In this document: one piece after another, positions 1 through 9,362 of the stretch
Numbering within the stretch: the first letter of the stretch is position 1
Layout of the letters: each line of letters starts with the position of its first letter
Assembly (NCBI GenBank): GCA_017617125.1
Contig: JAFZWY010000021.1
Location: 1 to 45,539 of the forward strand
Direction of reading: 5' to 3'
DNA length: 45,539 nt
From: Bacteroidales bacterium
Lineage (GTDB): Bacteria > Bacteroidota > Bacteroidia > Bacteroidales > ML635J-15
Notes under the pieces: generated by a model
Told to the model about the DNA's origin: nothing
The model's database searches: none
Seen by the model: the letters and a program-made list of their open reading frames with translations, nothing else
Program-made: the position numbers and the translations under genes

Positions 1-1061
1 AAATAATCTCCATAGTTTCTTGTTTGGCTTACCCATAATATTTGGCTTTCGCTATTCATTTTCATCACAAAACCGTGAGATTCTTTATTATATGAATATA
101 TATGCTTATCATCAGCCAGTTCTACATCGTATGGATAACTAGGATTACTCGTCGTATCGTTTACTTTAATATAACCACATAGATATATATTATCTTCTGA
201 GTCACATTTCATATCATATAAATGCATTTCCAATGACCAGTATGTAGAATGAACACATTCTGTAATTGGCTTGATGTACTGGAAATTGAAATTCGAATCA
301 AATTTTAGTACATAATATCCCAAGTATGTATTAGACGTCATTGAATCTGTAATAGGGGCGTCATTATGTTTAATTAAAAAATTCTGAGTGCCATCAACAC
401 CAGTGTGTCCATGCATCATAAGTAAATAATAGCTGCCTTCGCTGTCGATTGCAAAAGGCAACTGCCTGTTATGTGCATCGCACCATAAATCCCAACGAAA
501 ACGATGACATAATTGTAATAGATTGCAATCAATAATATTACCATCGAGGTCAAGTTCCATAATGTATGTATAGTCGGAATATGGAATCCAAGGAAATGTA
601 AGGCTATCAGGTTGATGTGCATAATAGTAGTCAAGAATGCTGCCATAAACCGTAGTGTCAAGGAAATAGGTATTATAATATTGGTCTATATGTACGGTTC
701 CTTGAAGGTAAAGGTGATTATTCTTTAGTATCATATATTGGGCACGACAGTTATGTTGTCCGGCGCGCGCAATAGCTTTGTGCCATACTACATTACCGCT
801 ACAGTCGAACTTGGCGACAAATGCACCGCAATTATTGTCTGTGAAAATTGGCAAGTCTTCTCCATTGAATTGTGTTCCTCCTCCGTAGGTTCCATATAAG
901 TAAGAATTTCCTTCTGCATCAAGAACAAGATTGTGTGGCTGGTTATTTATTATTGATTGACTACATGATCCTCCGAAACCTTTTGCCCACTGCCAATCTT
1001 GGGCAGTTGTGACGGAGATGAAAGTAATTGATAATAAGATGTATAAGATTAATTTTCTCAT
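1..1061 (-). CDS. Exported beta-propeller (SBBP-type) protein, C-terminus cut by window edge
   Basis: The frame is open from an ATG at 1061 to the left edge (353 codons seen, C-terminus missing). The N-terminus MRKLILYILLSITFISVTTA followed by QDWQWAKGFGG is a signal peptide and then the usual start of a repeat-propeller protein. Blocks of the kind GNSYLYGTYGGG ... FVAKFDCSGNVVW and later DNIYLCGYIK match the pattern of SBBP (seven-bladed beta-propeller) repeats, where each blade reports a label plus a 'data' strand. Such proteins in Bacteroidota are exported and often carry a T9SS sorting domain at the C-terminus; that part would lie left of the window, so this is inference. No catalytic motif is visible. 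The gene lies 112 nt downstream of the 1704-aa adhesin on the same strand, and the two may form a surface-protein pair. The coding DNA is AT-rich, like that of the adhesin. Confidence 0.75.
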   Translation of the reverse strand, partial: MRKLILYILLSITFISVTTAQDWQWAKGFGGSCSQSIINNQPHNLVLDAEGNSYLYGTYGGGTQFNGEDLPIFTDNNCGAFVAKFDCSGNVVWHKAIARAGQHNCRAQYMILKNNHLYLQGTVHIDQYYNTYFLDTTVYGSILDYYYAHQPDSLTFPWIPYSDYTYIMELDLDGNIIDCNLLQLCHRFRWDLWCDAHNRQLPFAIDSEGSYYLLMMHGHTGVDGTQNFLIKHNDAPITDSMTSNTYLGYYVLKFDSNFNFQYIKPITECVHSTYWSLEMHLYDMKCDSEDNIYLCGYIKVNDTTSNPSYPYDVELADDKHIYSYNKESHGFVMKMNSESQILWVSQTRNYGDY

Positions 1062-1120
1062 GATATAAAATTATTTAAAAATTCAAATATTTAACCTTTT
1101 AAAGTTCTACTTCCGATTCT

Positions 1121-1152
1121 GCTCAAGGGGCGGATTCGTCCGCTCCTTAAGC
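1121..1152. other. Strong hairpin between two surface-protein genes
   Basis: GCTCAAGGGGCGGA and TCCGCTCCTTAAGC pair over 14 positions with one mismatch and one G-T wobble around a TTCG loop. It lies just downstream of the stop codon of the 1704-aa protein gene (minus strand). No T-tract follows on either strand, so it is not a classic intrinsic terminator; an RNA-stabilising or processing hairpin at the 3' end of the upstream transcript is possible. Confidence 0.55.
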
Positions 1153-1173
1153 ATCGTCAATATTTGTTTGAAA

Positions 1174-4100
1174 TCATCGCTTTATTAGTTTTAAGTATTG
1201 TATATTACCATCAAGACTAATTATTTTTACAATATATTCACCATTGCTTAAAGAGGCTATACTGAACGTGGTGTCGTAGACCTCCATTACAATTCTACCG
1301 CTAGTGTCAATTATAGTTGCCTTACTGAAATTGTCTCCAGAAATACTGACAGAAGATGTCGCTGGGTTGGGGTACAGGCAGAAGTCAGTTGAGATAGATT
1401 CGTCTGTATTTGGAATCGATTCTGTTTCAGGTATATTTTCGTCAACGACTATCAGTTTGCCTTTTAATGCGAGAGCGTTTGCTGGCACACATATTTCTAC
1501 ACTGCAAATTTTATTATTATAACACCCATATAGTCTGAAGCACACACGACTGTTACTATTGAGAAGCTGCACAAATTGTGCACGCGTTATGAAAAATAAT
1601 CCACTAATGTTTCCTGTACTGGGGTTGTAATTAAAGTCCACAATAGTGACATCGTCGCTGTACAATTGAACATTACTCATACCAGAAGAAGTGGAAAAAT
1701 AATAATTATAATATAATATTCCATAAGGCGACAATGCATCATTATAATCAAAATATCCAAAAGTAATATTACACTCTTCTGTTATGCAGTTGCTCAGAAT
1801 ACCAGATAAATCAACATAAAAATGAGAAATACATGGTCTACCATTTTCATCGAAAAAGAATTCTAAATATAAGTCAGAAGGTTCATAGCTAGATAGTCCA
1901 ATTTCAAAAAGATAAGAAGAGGATGTTCCTGGATTTATAGTTTGGGACATCGAGGGATAATACAGATTATTTATCATTGGAGAATGTACATTATATAAAG
2001 TAGCAGCATTTGTTCCTGCATTGTATATGCTTAATACAAATCTCACTCGAAGTTCACAGTTTATAACATCGCATTCAGCTTCTTTAAGCAGACTAATAAT
2101 TATGTTGCATGAGTCACACACCTTTTTTTGAGAGACAACAAGATTGTCGGATGTAGATTGGCAAATAGTGGGGTAGCTTACGTTAAGGAAATACGTTCCA
2201 AAAGAAGGTACATTTAGGTTGGAAATATATCCCGAACCACCTTGTATGATATTGTTGTTTAAATTCCATTTCCACGCATCATAGCTCCCCAATGGTCCCA
2301 ATATAGTTCTTGGCAGATCCTGTTCGCAGAATTCGAAACATCCTGTCATAAGCTCATTGAAATCGGGTGGCTTTGGAACATCAATTTCAGTGTTTTCCGA
2401 ACGGCATCCAGTAGTAAGGTCGGTATAATATGCGGTATGGATGCCGGCATTGAAAGTTTCTGTCGCAGTACCGAATGTGCCTGTACTCCAGTTTAAGTTC
2501 TGGCTTGCCGTGCTGATTAGGTTTACTGGCGGAATGTGCAGGCATCTGTTAGCTCCGAAACCTATTGTTGGGGCTGTAGGAGCAGAATGTACTGATATAG
2601 ATTTGCTGGCGGTACTATAGCATCCGTCGTTGCTCACTGTAAGAGTTACTGTATAATTGCCAGCAGACAGCCCATTTGAAGTAATGTCATAAGACAAATT
2701 GGGAGTTGTAATAGTAAGAGGGCCAAGTCCTGTCCACTCATAGGTGTTGTTGCCAGAATCTCCGATAAGGTTTATCACACCATCGGGACAATAGTTTGCC
2801 TCTCCTGAAATTTCGGCTATAGGAACAGACTTAAAGCAAATGTTTTCCCAGGAGCTTTGCGTTGCACAACCATTATTGTCGGTCACTTGCACATAATATG
2901 AGCCAGTTTCATAAAAATCATTATGGTCAACTGTTGTTGTTTGGTTGGTCTCGTACCAGTGATAAACAGGGTTTGTTAAAGGTGGAGGTAATATTGTATA
3001 ATTAATCGTCCATGGATTGCCATAGCAGACTTGCGTTGGATCAGCATAAATACTTCCACTTAGGGTATTAGGATTAATCGTCAATGTTGTTGATGCCTGA
3101 GAGGCACAACCTATATTATCATTAGTAGTTAAGTTTATAGTATATTGCAAAGCGTTTGTTGAATTAATGATAAAACTTTGTTCGGGGCTCTGTGTCATAT
3201 TTTCAGCATAGTACGAAGTAGGAAAGTTACTAAATTGCCAATACCATGATACCGCGTTTGTAGAATTATCAGTAAACTGTATTCCCGTTTCGCTACAATA
3301 TGGTCCTGACGATACCATAAAGGCGGCAGAGCCTCTGGTATATGTTACTGTTTGTGATGTGGAACAAGAACCCGAACCTACACTGCCAGAGTAATTTACT
3401 GTCAAGGTAATGGTATGTGTGCCTGATGAGACAACGCAGTAGTTCGGGTTACTAACCGGAAGTCCATCAACATACCATGTTTCTGAATTTATTGTAGTTC
3501 CGACCATAAAGTCGCTGGTGTTTTCCAGTATAAGGCAAATGTCGGTTCCCGTTGCACATAAGTAGTTTATATTCATCCTCGCGATAAGCGGTATGGAGAA
3601 CTCCAACTCTCTAAGATGAGAGCAGTTGTTGTTGTCAATATAATAAGAATATACCCTGTAATAGCCTGCATCTGTAAATGTTGCGTCACAAGTATTATTG
3701 TTGGCTCCTGATGTGGTGAACTGTGGTGAAGAAGCGTTCTGATCGAATCCCCAAAAAATATTGCCCGAGCTATTATTCACAAATGTACGGCTTGCACAAT
3801 TGCCAGATATATAAACATCGCCTTCCCTAATAGTACATCCAACAGGCTGTGGACGCGATACAGTTTTGGAGTTAGAACAGCCAGTATTATTATCAACGAC
3901 AGTGCAACTATAGGAGAATGTTGGTCCATTATGCTGAAACTGCTGTACTTGCAGACCATTGCTCCACGAATATGAGTATCCTACAGCATTAGGTTCAAGA
4001 ATTGTTGCATTAAGTTCATATAAGGTATCTCTTGTAATTTCATGATAACTTAGAGAAAATTGTGGAGCAGCAATGATATTTACAGTTTCAACAGTTTCGT

Positions 4101-6288
4101 ATGTATGTGTACAACCCACTGCAGAAAAACTTAGAGAAACAGGTATTGTTCCCGAATTGTTGAATGTGTAGTTCCATGTGGCCCCAGAGGGTAGTCCAGT
4201 ATAAGTGTATGTATGACCTTCTATTTCAAGCGTCCATGTGCCAGAAACCTGTTCGATATTACCTGCACTTATTGCAATTGTAGAATACTGGCAGATATTT
4301 TTTTGCATTGAAATTTCAGGAATAATGTAAGGTTTTATGGTTACAGGAACAGTGTCGTATATATGCGAACTGCAAAATGTACGTTTCAATACTACATGGA
4401 ATGTACCTGAATTCCCATTTGTCTGTATTGTCACCGTGTTTGTAAACCTGTCGCTTACAATGCTTGCCTTATTGGTTGGAACCAGACTCCATTCTAATAG
4501 TACACCATCTTCGGGTGTAACCGACATTGTAAATTCTTCGTTTGCACATTCATTGTATGTCGGCCATGTTATAGTTTGCGGAACAAACTGCGATAGTTGG
4601 TAGTTATATACTGGTGAGGGACAATTTGTCCTTCTGTCGATTTGTTGCAGGTTTATGCTGCACAATGGACTTTGAATAGTCACATTGTATTCGTTTCCAT
4701 CGAATTGCGAAGGCAGACCGCAACTTGCACTCCAGTGTAGGTAATATTCGGGAGACGAAGGTTCTGCAATATATGTATATCCATTGCCAATACAAACGCG
4801 ATTAATCCAGTCGGAAACGTCAGGATCTGGTGCCGACGGACTTTCGTTTATTTTTATTGAGGTGTAAGCTGAATGATTGCAAAAATTTGGATTCGATGCT
4901 TCGATTGTATAAGCACCAGCATTGCTAAAAGTATAGCTTATGCTACTTGCAGTCTGCGTATATATGGCTGTTCCGTTGCTGTAGATAGTCCAGTCGCAAA
5001 TTTCGTTGGAGTTGTCTGTTGTGAATGTAATAGGATCGTTTTCACAGGCCTCATTTGGAGAAACTATTACAAACGGCTTTTTCACGATAACGGTTTTCGT
5101 TTGCGCCACGCCTCCACACTCCAGAAAAGCACAATTATAGTTGCAATTAATGGTGTATGTTCCTTGAGATTGGAAATTCACCAAAAATTTATGAGGATGT
5201 CCCGAAAACAATTGTCCCACACCGCTTGTTGGCGTAATACTCCAATTATATGCTGTAGAAGCCCACTGTGGAAGTTCGAAATATACAATATCGTCAACAC
5301 AAACAATATCGGGTCCCTGTATTTCGGCATTGTCCGATATTACTGGTATGGGGAGATACGTAAGGTATGGGCAGGCCTGCTGTTCGCAAGCCGGACCATT
5401 AAGCGCAATGTAACCATAACCGTTATCAACGTCGTCCCACATCACGGTAAGCGAACTTGTGCCTTGTCCGTCTTGGATGTGTCCGCCTTCTACACACCAG
5501 AAATAGTTATTACATGTATTTATGGCATTATATGTTGCTGATGTATTTTCGCAAGCTGTTCCGAAACAATCAACTCTGAGTGTCGGGTATCTTGAAATGT
5601 TAACCACGTACATAGTTGAATCTTCGCAGCCGCACTCGTTCACAACCTTGTGAACTATGGTTGCAGAACTTCCATAAGTGTTGTAGTCGGCGATAAATGT
5701 GTAGTTTTGGGAAGATGACCGTTCGCTTCCAACGCTCCAATAGTAACCAACTATCGGTGAGTCAGATGATGATGTGGAGTTGTCGTAGAACTGGATTTCT
5801 TGATCGTCACAGACATTTATGACCTGAACGCCCGATAGGTTGTATTCCGTTTCGGTAGGATTTGAAATGATACCTGCGATGGGTTTCTCAATGAGATTTA
5901 TGCAAAGTTGCTTTTCGCATAATAATTCATCATCCTCACCATAAACATAAAGAATTATAGCGCCTATTCCCGAGTGTTCCGACCAATTTACCGTAATAGT
6001 GTTGTTGTTGCTGTTTGAGGTGTATGAGTCAGAGCCAGAGACAGCCCAACTGTATGTTAAACCAGAAGCAAGCCCTATAATGCTATAGGTAACTTGTGAG
6101 CCACGACAAGCAACAAGGCACTGGTGCTCACCATAGTGTGGGTCGGGAGGGTCGCCTGGTTTGTAACTGGTGATGATACATTCGGAGTCGAAACCGCTCC
6201 TGATGTAAAAATTACAGAAATCACCGCTTTGAGCAAAAATACAATTCGTAATAGCAAGTTGCAATAACAGAATGAATAAACGTTTCAT
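1174..6288 (-). CDS. Giant exported PKD/Ig-like surface protein with T9SS type A sorting domain
   Basis: 1704 aa. Residues 1-20 (MKRLFILLLQLAITNCIFAQ) form a signal peptide. The body is a chain of Cys-containing PKD/Ig-like beta-sandwich domains; recurring features are 'YxW' strands (YSWAVSG, YYWSVGS, YNWSITP, YEWTGLG), 'CxG/CxN' strand starts and Thr/Ser/Asn-rich linkers. The last 70 or so residues (from LYPNPATSSVSISG to YIVKIISLDGNIQYLKLIKR) are a textbook T9SS type A sorting domain: YPNP motif, 'TIIDTSGRIV' strand, 'SLSNGEYIVKI' strand and a basic end. The expected fate is export by Sec, then secretion and anchoring or release by T9SS. No enzyme domain was recognised, so adhesin or matrix protein is the best guess. 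The ATG at 6288 directly precedes the signal peptide. A promoter-like box lies 38 nt upstream. Confidence 0.9.
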   Translation of the reverse strand: MKRLFILLLQLAITNCIFAQSGDFCNFYIRSGFDSECIITSYKPGDPPDPHYGEHQCLVACRGSQVTYSIIGLASGLTYSWAVSGSDSYTSNSNNNTITVNWSEHSGIGAIILYVYGEDDELLCEKQLCINLIEKPIAGIISNPTETEYNLSGVQVINVCDDQEIQFYDNSTSSSDSPIVGYYWSVGSERSSSQNYTFIADYNTYGSSATIVHKVVNECGCEDSTMYVVNISRYPTLRVDCFGTACENTSATYNAINTCNNYFWCVEGGHIQDGQGTSSLTVMWDDVDNGYGYIALNGPACEQQACPYLTYLPIPVISDNAEIQGPDIVCVDDIVYFELPQWASTAYNWSITPTSGVGQLFSGHPHKFLVNFQSQGTYTINCNYNCAFLECGGVAQTKTVIVKKPFVIVSPNEACENDPITFTTDNSNEICDWTIYSNGTAIYTQTASSISYTFSNAGAYTIEASNPNFCNHSAYTSIKINESPSAPDPDVSDWINRVCIGNGYTYIAEPSSPEYYLHWSASCGLPSQFDGNEYNVTIQSPLCSINLQQIDRRTNCPSPVYNYQLSQFVPQTITWPTYNECANEEFTMSVTPEDGVLLEWSLVPTNKASIVSDRFTNTVTIQTNGNSGTFHVVLKRTFCSSHIYDTVPVTIKPYIIPEISMQKNICQYSTIAISAGNIEQVSGTWTLEIEGHTYTYTGLPSGATWNYTFNNSGTIPVSLSFSAVGCTHTYETVETVNIIAAPQFSLSYHEITRDTLYELNATILEPNAVGYSYSWSNGLQVQQFQHNGPTFSYSCTVVDNNTGCSNSKTVSRPQPVGCTIREGDVYISGNCASRTFVNNSSGNIFWGFDQNASSPQFTTSGANNNTCDATFTDAGYYRVYSYYIDNNNCSHLRELEFSIPLIARMNINYLCATGTDICLILENTSDFMVGTTINSETWYVDGLPVSNPNYCVVSSGTHTITLTVNYSGSVGSGSCSTSQTVTYTRGSAAFMVSSGPYCSETGIQFTDNSTNAVSWYWQFSNFPTSYYAENMTQSPEQSFIINSTNALQYTINLTTNDNIGCASQASTTLTINPNTLSGSIYADPTQVCYGNPWTINYTILPPPLTNPVYHWYETNQTTTVDHNDFYETGSYYVQVTDNNGCATQSSWENICFKSVPIAEISGEANYCPDGVINLIGDSGNNTYEWTGLGPLTITTPNLSYDITSNGLSAGNYTVTLTVSNDGCYSTASKSISVHSAPTAPTIGFGANRCLHIPPVNLISTASQNLNWSTGTFGTATETFNAGIHTAYYTDLTTGCRSENTEIDVPKPPDFNELMTGCFEFCEQDLPRTILGPLGSYDAWKWNLNNNIIQGGSGYISNLNVPSFGTYFLNVSYPTICQSTSDNLVVSQKKVCDSCNIIISLLKEAECDVINCELRVRFVLSIYNAGTNAATLYNVHSPMINNLYYPSMSQTINPGTSSSYLFEIGLSSYEPSDLYLEFFFDENGRPCISHFYVDLSGILSNCITEECNITFGYFDYNDALSPYGILYYNYYFSTSSGMSNVQLYSDDVTIVDFNYNPSTGNISGLFFITRAQFVQLLNSNSRVCFRLYGCYNNKICSVEICVPANALALKGKLIVVDENIPETESIPNTDESISTDFCLYPNPATSSVSISGDNFSKATIIDTSGRIVMEVYDTTFSIASLSNGEYIVKIISLDGNIQYLKLIKR

Positions 6289-6606
6289 AATATCAGTTTT
6301 AAAAGATTAAAAAATTATTATCGCTACAAATATAATTATATCCGATAATACAAATATGCAAAAGATAGTTATTAGACAAAACGTTAAAAACAAAAGCATT
6401 AAAGTGTGAAATATTTAGACTAAACGATATATAATACAGATGTTAATTTTGTATTTGTTTGCCAACATATATATTTTGGGTGTAAAAGTACAGTTTGCTC
6501 ATATAAATTTAAAACGATAATGGCTTAGAAAAATGAGAAGAGTTGGTTCTTGTATCTTCATCTTAAACTTTTTTCTTTTTTTATTCAAGTCAGTAGTTCT
6601 ATTTAG
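6289..6606. other. AT-rich divergent intergenic region
   Basis: About 320 nt between the start of the adhesin gene (minus) and the rlmN promoter (plus). It holds the probable adhesin promoter at 6327-6354 and several further TAnnTTTG-like strings on the plus strand (near 6444 and 6475) that I cannot rank. A 31-codon hydrophobic ORF (6533-6628, +) runs through the rlmN promoter and is likely chance. No RNA gene or repeat recognised. Confidence 0.5.
6327..6354 (-). promoter_or_regulatory. Probable promoter of the 1704-aa surface protein
   Basis: On the minus strand TATATTTG (6334-6327) matches the Bacteroidetes -7 box TAnnTTTG. A TTTG at 6354-6351 lies 16 nt upstream, slightly closer than the usual 17-23 nt. 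The 5' leader would be about 35 nt. Confidence 0.5.
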
Positions 6607-6614
6607 TATCTTTG
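6607..6614 (+). promoter_or_regulatory. -7 box of rlmN promoter
   Basis: TATCTTTG fits TAnnTTTG and lies 15 nt before the rlmN ATG, giving a very short leader. No clear TTG -33 box at the right distance; a T-rich run lies there instead. Confidence 0.5.
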
Positions 6615-6629
6615 TACTTTTTCATTAAT

Positions 6630-7673
6630 ATGCTTCTAGAGAAAAAGGACATACGCGGACTTTCACGCACCGAAATCGAAGATTTTCTTGCCGGCATAGG
6701 CGAGAAGAAGTTCCGTGCTACACAAATTTACGAATGGGTGTGGAAAAAAGGTGCCGCAAGTTTCGACGAAATGAGCAATATTTCAAAGCCTCTGCGCGAC
6801 AAACTGTCCGAAAATTTCCTGTTTGCAAATGTAAAATGCGTGTATTCGGTTGCCTCGGTTGACGGCACACGCAAATTCCTTTTCGAAACCAGCGACGGTT
6901 GTAAGTTCGAGGGCGTGCTCATTCCAAGTGCCGACCGTGTAACGGCTTGCATTTCAACGCAAATAGGCTGTCAGATGGGTTGCGCTTTTTGCGCTACCGG
7001 ACAACTCGGTTTCAAGCGGAATCTTACTTCGGGCGAAATTTTCCATCAGGTGTTTTTGCTCAATGCAATGTCGGCCGAAATATTTGGAACGCCGTTGTCG
7101 AACATTGTAATAATGGGTATGGGCGAACCGCTTATGAACTACGAGAATACACTTGCAGCCATCGAAAAAATATGCTCCGAGCAGTCGATGGGAATGTCGC
7201 CGCAGCGCATAACCATGTCGACTTGCGGAATTGCTCCGCAAATCAAGCGCCTTGCCGACGACGGTATACGCTTCAACCTTTCAATTTCGCTGCATTCGGC
7301 AATAGATGCCAAGCGCAACCAGATAATGCCCATAAACCGCAAGTACAACCTTGCCGAATTGTCCGATGCAATAGCATATTTCCATGCAAAGACAGGTACA
7401 CGCATTACTTACGAATACCTGATGCTCGGCGGTGTGAACGACAGTCTCGACGATGCACGCGCGCTTACCGAATTTACCAAAGTTTCGCCGTGCAAGATTA
7501 ATATCATCGAGTACAATCCGCACCCGAATGATACGTTTAAACGAACTAACAGCGAAACGTTAGAAAATTTTATTAGGCATATTGAGGCTTGTAATATTGT
7601 GGTAACTATCAGAAAATCAAAGGGATTAGATATAGATGCCGCTTGCGGGCAACTTGCCAACAAGAAAAAATAA
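6630..7673 (+). CDS. rlmN: Dual-specificity 23S rRNA A2503 / tRNA A37 C2-methyltransferase RlmN
   Basis: 347 aa. A radical-SAM enzyme that methylates C2 of adenosine 2503 in 23S rRNA (and A37 of some tRNAs). The CxxxCxxC iron-sulfur motif is CQMGCAFC (Cys114, 118, 121), preceded by CISTQIG as in RlmN. MGMGEPLMNYENT is the conserved SAM-binding GEP stretch, and LSISLHSA and TYEYLMLGGVND are further family signatures. The C-terminal Cys of GLDIDAACGQL (about residue 339) matches the Cys that forms the covalent intermediate. I chose the ATG at 6630 rather than a TTG 18 nt upstream, because MLLEKKDIRGLS starts the way family members start and the promoter box lies at 6607. It appears to be a single-gene unit; the next gene has its own promoter. 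Confidence 0.97.
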   Translation: MLLEKKDIRGLSRTEIEDFLAGIGEKKFRATQIYEWVWKKGAASFDEMSNISKPLRDKLSENFLFANVKCVYSVASVDGTRKFLFETSDGCKFEGVLIPSADRVTACISTQIGCQMGCAFCATGQLGFKRNLTSGEIFHQVFLLNAMSAEIFGTPLSNIVIMGMGEPLMNYENTLAAIEKICSEQSMGMSPQRITMSTCGIAPQIKRLADDGIRFNLSISLHSAIDAKRNQIMPINRKYNLAELSDAIAYFHAKTGTRITYEYLMLGGVNDSLDDARALTEFTKVSPCKINIIEYNPHPNDTFKRTNSETLENFIRHIEACNIVVTIRKSKGLDIDAACGQLANKKK

Positions 7674-7704
7674 TTGGCGAGTTTCAAAAAAACATATATC
7701 TTCG
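7674..7704 (+). promoter_or_regulatory. Promoter of the 523-aa exported protein
   Basis: TTG at 7674-7676, 20 nt, then TATCTTCG at 7697-7704 (one mismatch to TAnnTTTG). It begins right after the rlmN stop and gives a leader of about 25 nt before the ATG at 7734. Confidence 0.6.
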
Positions 7705-7733
7705 CAACTTATTTACGTAAATAACTTTTTGAG

Positions 7734-9305
7734 ATGAAAAAAATATTTTTGTTTGTTCTAGTGCTTTGCATGTGCGTTGTAGTTAATGCACAGCAGAAGG
7801 CAGTGGCTAATTTCGGATACGACAAGGACATCGTGCTCGAAGAAGGCAACGACTACGTAAGAATGATTGGTGGCGACTCCGACGGATTCTTCGCAATTAG
7901 GATGGACGCCGAGGACAAGCTGTGGCTCGAATACTTCAACGCAGCATCGCTCGTAAGGGAAACTTCAGGACAGATAATCCTTCCGGTTGTTGATGGAAAC
8001 CAGACCGAATATGTAGAAGCTTTCTACGTCGACGGACAGGTTGTTCTGTTTACGCAGGTCGAAGATTTCCTGAAGAAGGAAAAACTGTTGTATATACAGG
8101 AACTTGGACGTAGCGGACAGGTAATGGGCGAACCAAGAGTTATCGGTAAGCTTACCAACCAGAATATGTCTGCCGACTTCAACGTATGCCTCACACCAAA
8201 CGGACAGAACATGTTCGTATGGTACAACCGTCCTTTCCAGACATACAACGAAGAGCCTTTCTATTTCAAGATGTACAACTCGAACTTGAGAGAAGTGTAC
8301 AACAAGCAGGTTAAGCTTCCGCTTGTAGGTCAGGCATTTGCTGTAGAAAGCATGAAGATTACAAACAACGGTAGCGTATATATGCTCGTTCGTATTAGCC
8401 CAAGCGAAGCACAGTTGCAGAAGATGAAAATCATCACCTACGACTACAAGATGCTCGTTTTCAATCCTTCAATGGACGACGTTACCACTTTCGATGTTAA
8501 GGACAAAAAACTCGTGCTTGTTGACGCTATCTTCGGAATCGACGACAATGACAACATCGACGTTTACGGTTTCCTCGTACCTAAGGGCAAGACTACCTAC
8601 CAGGCAATCTACCACCAGAAGTTCGACGTAAAGGAAAAGAAACCGATCAACGGTGATTCAAAGAAGGCCAACTATACTTTCCAGAAGACCGAAATTCCTG
8701 CTTTCAACGCCGATAGGTTGAACAAGATTATGGACCAGAAGTACGACTATCAGCTTCTCAATGTCCTTTATCTTACCGACGGTGGTTCGGTTGTTGTTGC
8801 CGAGCACAAGAACTACTGGAAGGACTCGATTTTCGATCCGCAGACTAGAGAAACCATCTACAACGAATACTATCGTTTCAACGATGTGCTCGTAGCATAC
8901 TGCAACAACAAGAACTGCATGGAATGGATGGTTAGAATTCCAAAGAGCCAGTACAGCTGGAACGACTACGGAAAGTATTCGTCAGTTGCAACTTACGCAA
9001 TCGGCGAAAAGGTATTCTTGTTCTACAACGACAATGCAAAGAACCTTACAAACCTCGAGGCTGGCGAATCGAAAGCCAACTTGAACGGCGACAAGTACAA
9101 AGAAGCAACTTCGCCCGACCGCAACGGTTTTGCAATGGCAGTGTCTATTTTCTCAGATGGTGCTGTTTCGGGACAGGCTTTGTTCCCAAAGAGCAACAAG
9201 AAGAGCAAGATCATTCCCGAACTTTTCCAGGAATACAACGGAACACACTACATGTTCACCCGTAATGCCAAGAAGGGTAAGTTCGCAATGTTCAACCCAG
9301 AATAG
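7734..9305 (+). CDS. Exported protein of unknown function, probable beta-propeller
   Basis: 523 aa. Residues 1-19 (MKKIFLFVLVLCMCVVVNA) then QQK form a signal peptide cut after NA-Q. The mature part has many short beta-strand-like segments with Asp/Gly turns (GGDSDGFFAIRMDAEDKLWL, GIDDNDNIDVYGFLVP, LTDGGSVVVAEHKNYW) and reads like a propeller, but I recognise no family, catalytic motif or sorting domain. Codon choice is strongly biased (AAC, GAC, AAG, TTC, CGT-type codons) compared with the nearby AT-rich surface genes, which usually marks high expression. It has its own promoter and a strong terminator at 9326, so it is probably monocistronic and abundant in the cell envelope. Function unknown. 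Confidence 0.85.
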   Translation: MKKIFLFVLVLCMCVVVNAQQKAVANFGYDKDIVLEEGNDYVRMIGGDSDGFFAIRMDAEDKLWLEYFNAASLVRETSGQIILPVVDGNQTEYVEAFYVDGQVVLFTQVEDFLKKEKLLYIQELGRSGQVMGEPRVIGKLTNQNMSADFNVCLTPNGQNMFVWYNRPFQTYNEEPFYFKMYNSNLREVYNKQVKLPLVGQAFAVESMKITNNGSVYMLVRISPSEAQLQKMKIITYDYKMLVFNPSMDDVTTFDVKDKKLVLVDAIFGIDDNDNIDVYGFLVPKGKTTYQAIYHQKFDVKEKKPINGDSKKANYTFQKTEIPAFNADRLNKIMDQKYDYQLLNVLYLTDGGSVVVAEHKNYWKDSIFDPQTRETIYNEYYRFNDVLVAYCNNKNCMEWMVRIPKSQYSWNDYGKYSSVATYAIGEKVFLFYNDNAKNLTNLEAGESKANLNGDKYKEATSPDRNGFAMAVSIFSDGAVSGQALFPKSNKKSKIIPELFQEYNGTHYMFTRNAKKGKFAMFNPE

Positions 9306-9325
9306 AAACAACATAATACCATATA

Positions 9326-9355
9326 AAATAAGGGCAAATAAGCCCTTATTTTTTT
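9326..9355 (+). terminator. Intrinsic terminator after the 523-aa protein gene
   Basis: AAATAAGGGC and GCCCTTATTT form a perfect 10-bp stem around a 6-nt loop, followed by T's. It ends only 8 nt before the next ATG (9363), so the glycosyltransferase gene must rely on read-through or on a promoter inside this region. Confidence 0.85.
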
Positions 9356-9362
9356 ATAGGAC

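Noticed and set aside
4873..5541. 222-codon plus-strand ORF opposite the 1704-aa surface protein
   Set aside because: Antisense shadow of the Cys-rich repeat protein; composition follows that protein's codons.
6533..6628. 31-codon hydrophobic ORF before rlmN
   Set aside because: Overlaps the rlmN promoter, no promoter of its own, and its composition is what AT/T-rich DNA gives by chance.
6947..7501. 184-codon plus-strand ORF within rlmN in another frame
   Set aside because: Runs through the rlmN iron-sulfur region in a different frame; Arg/His/Cys-rich shadow.
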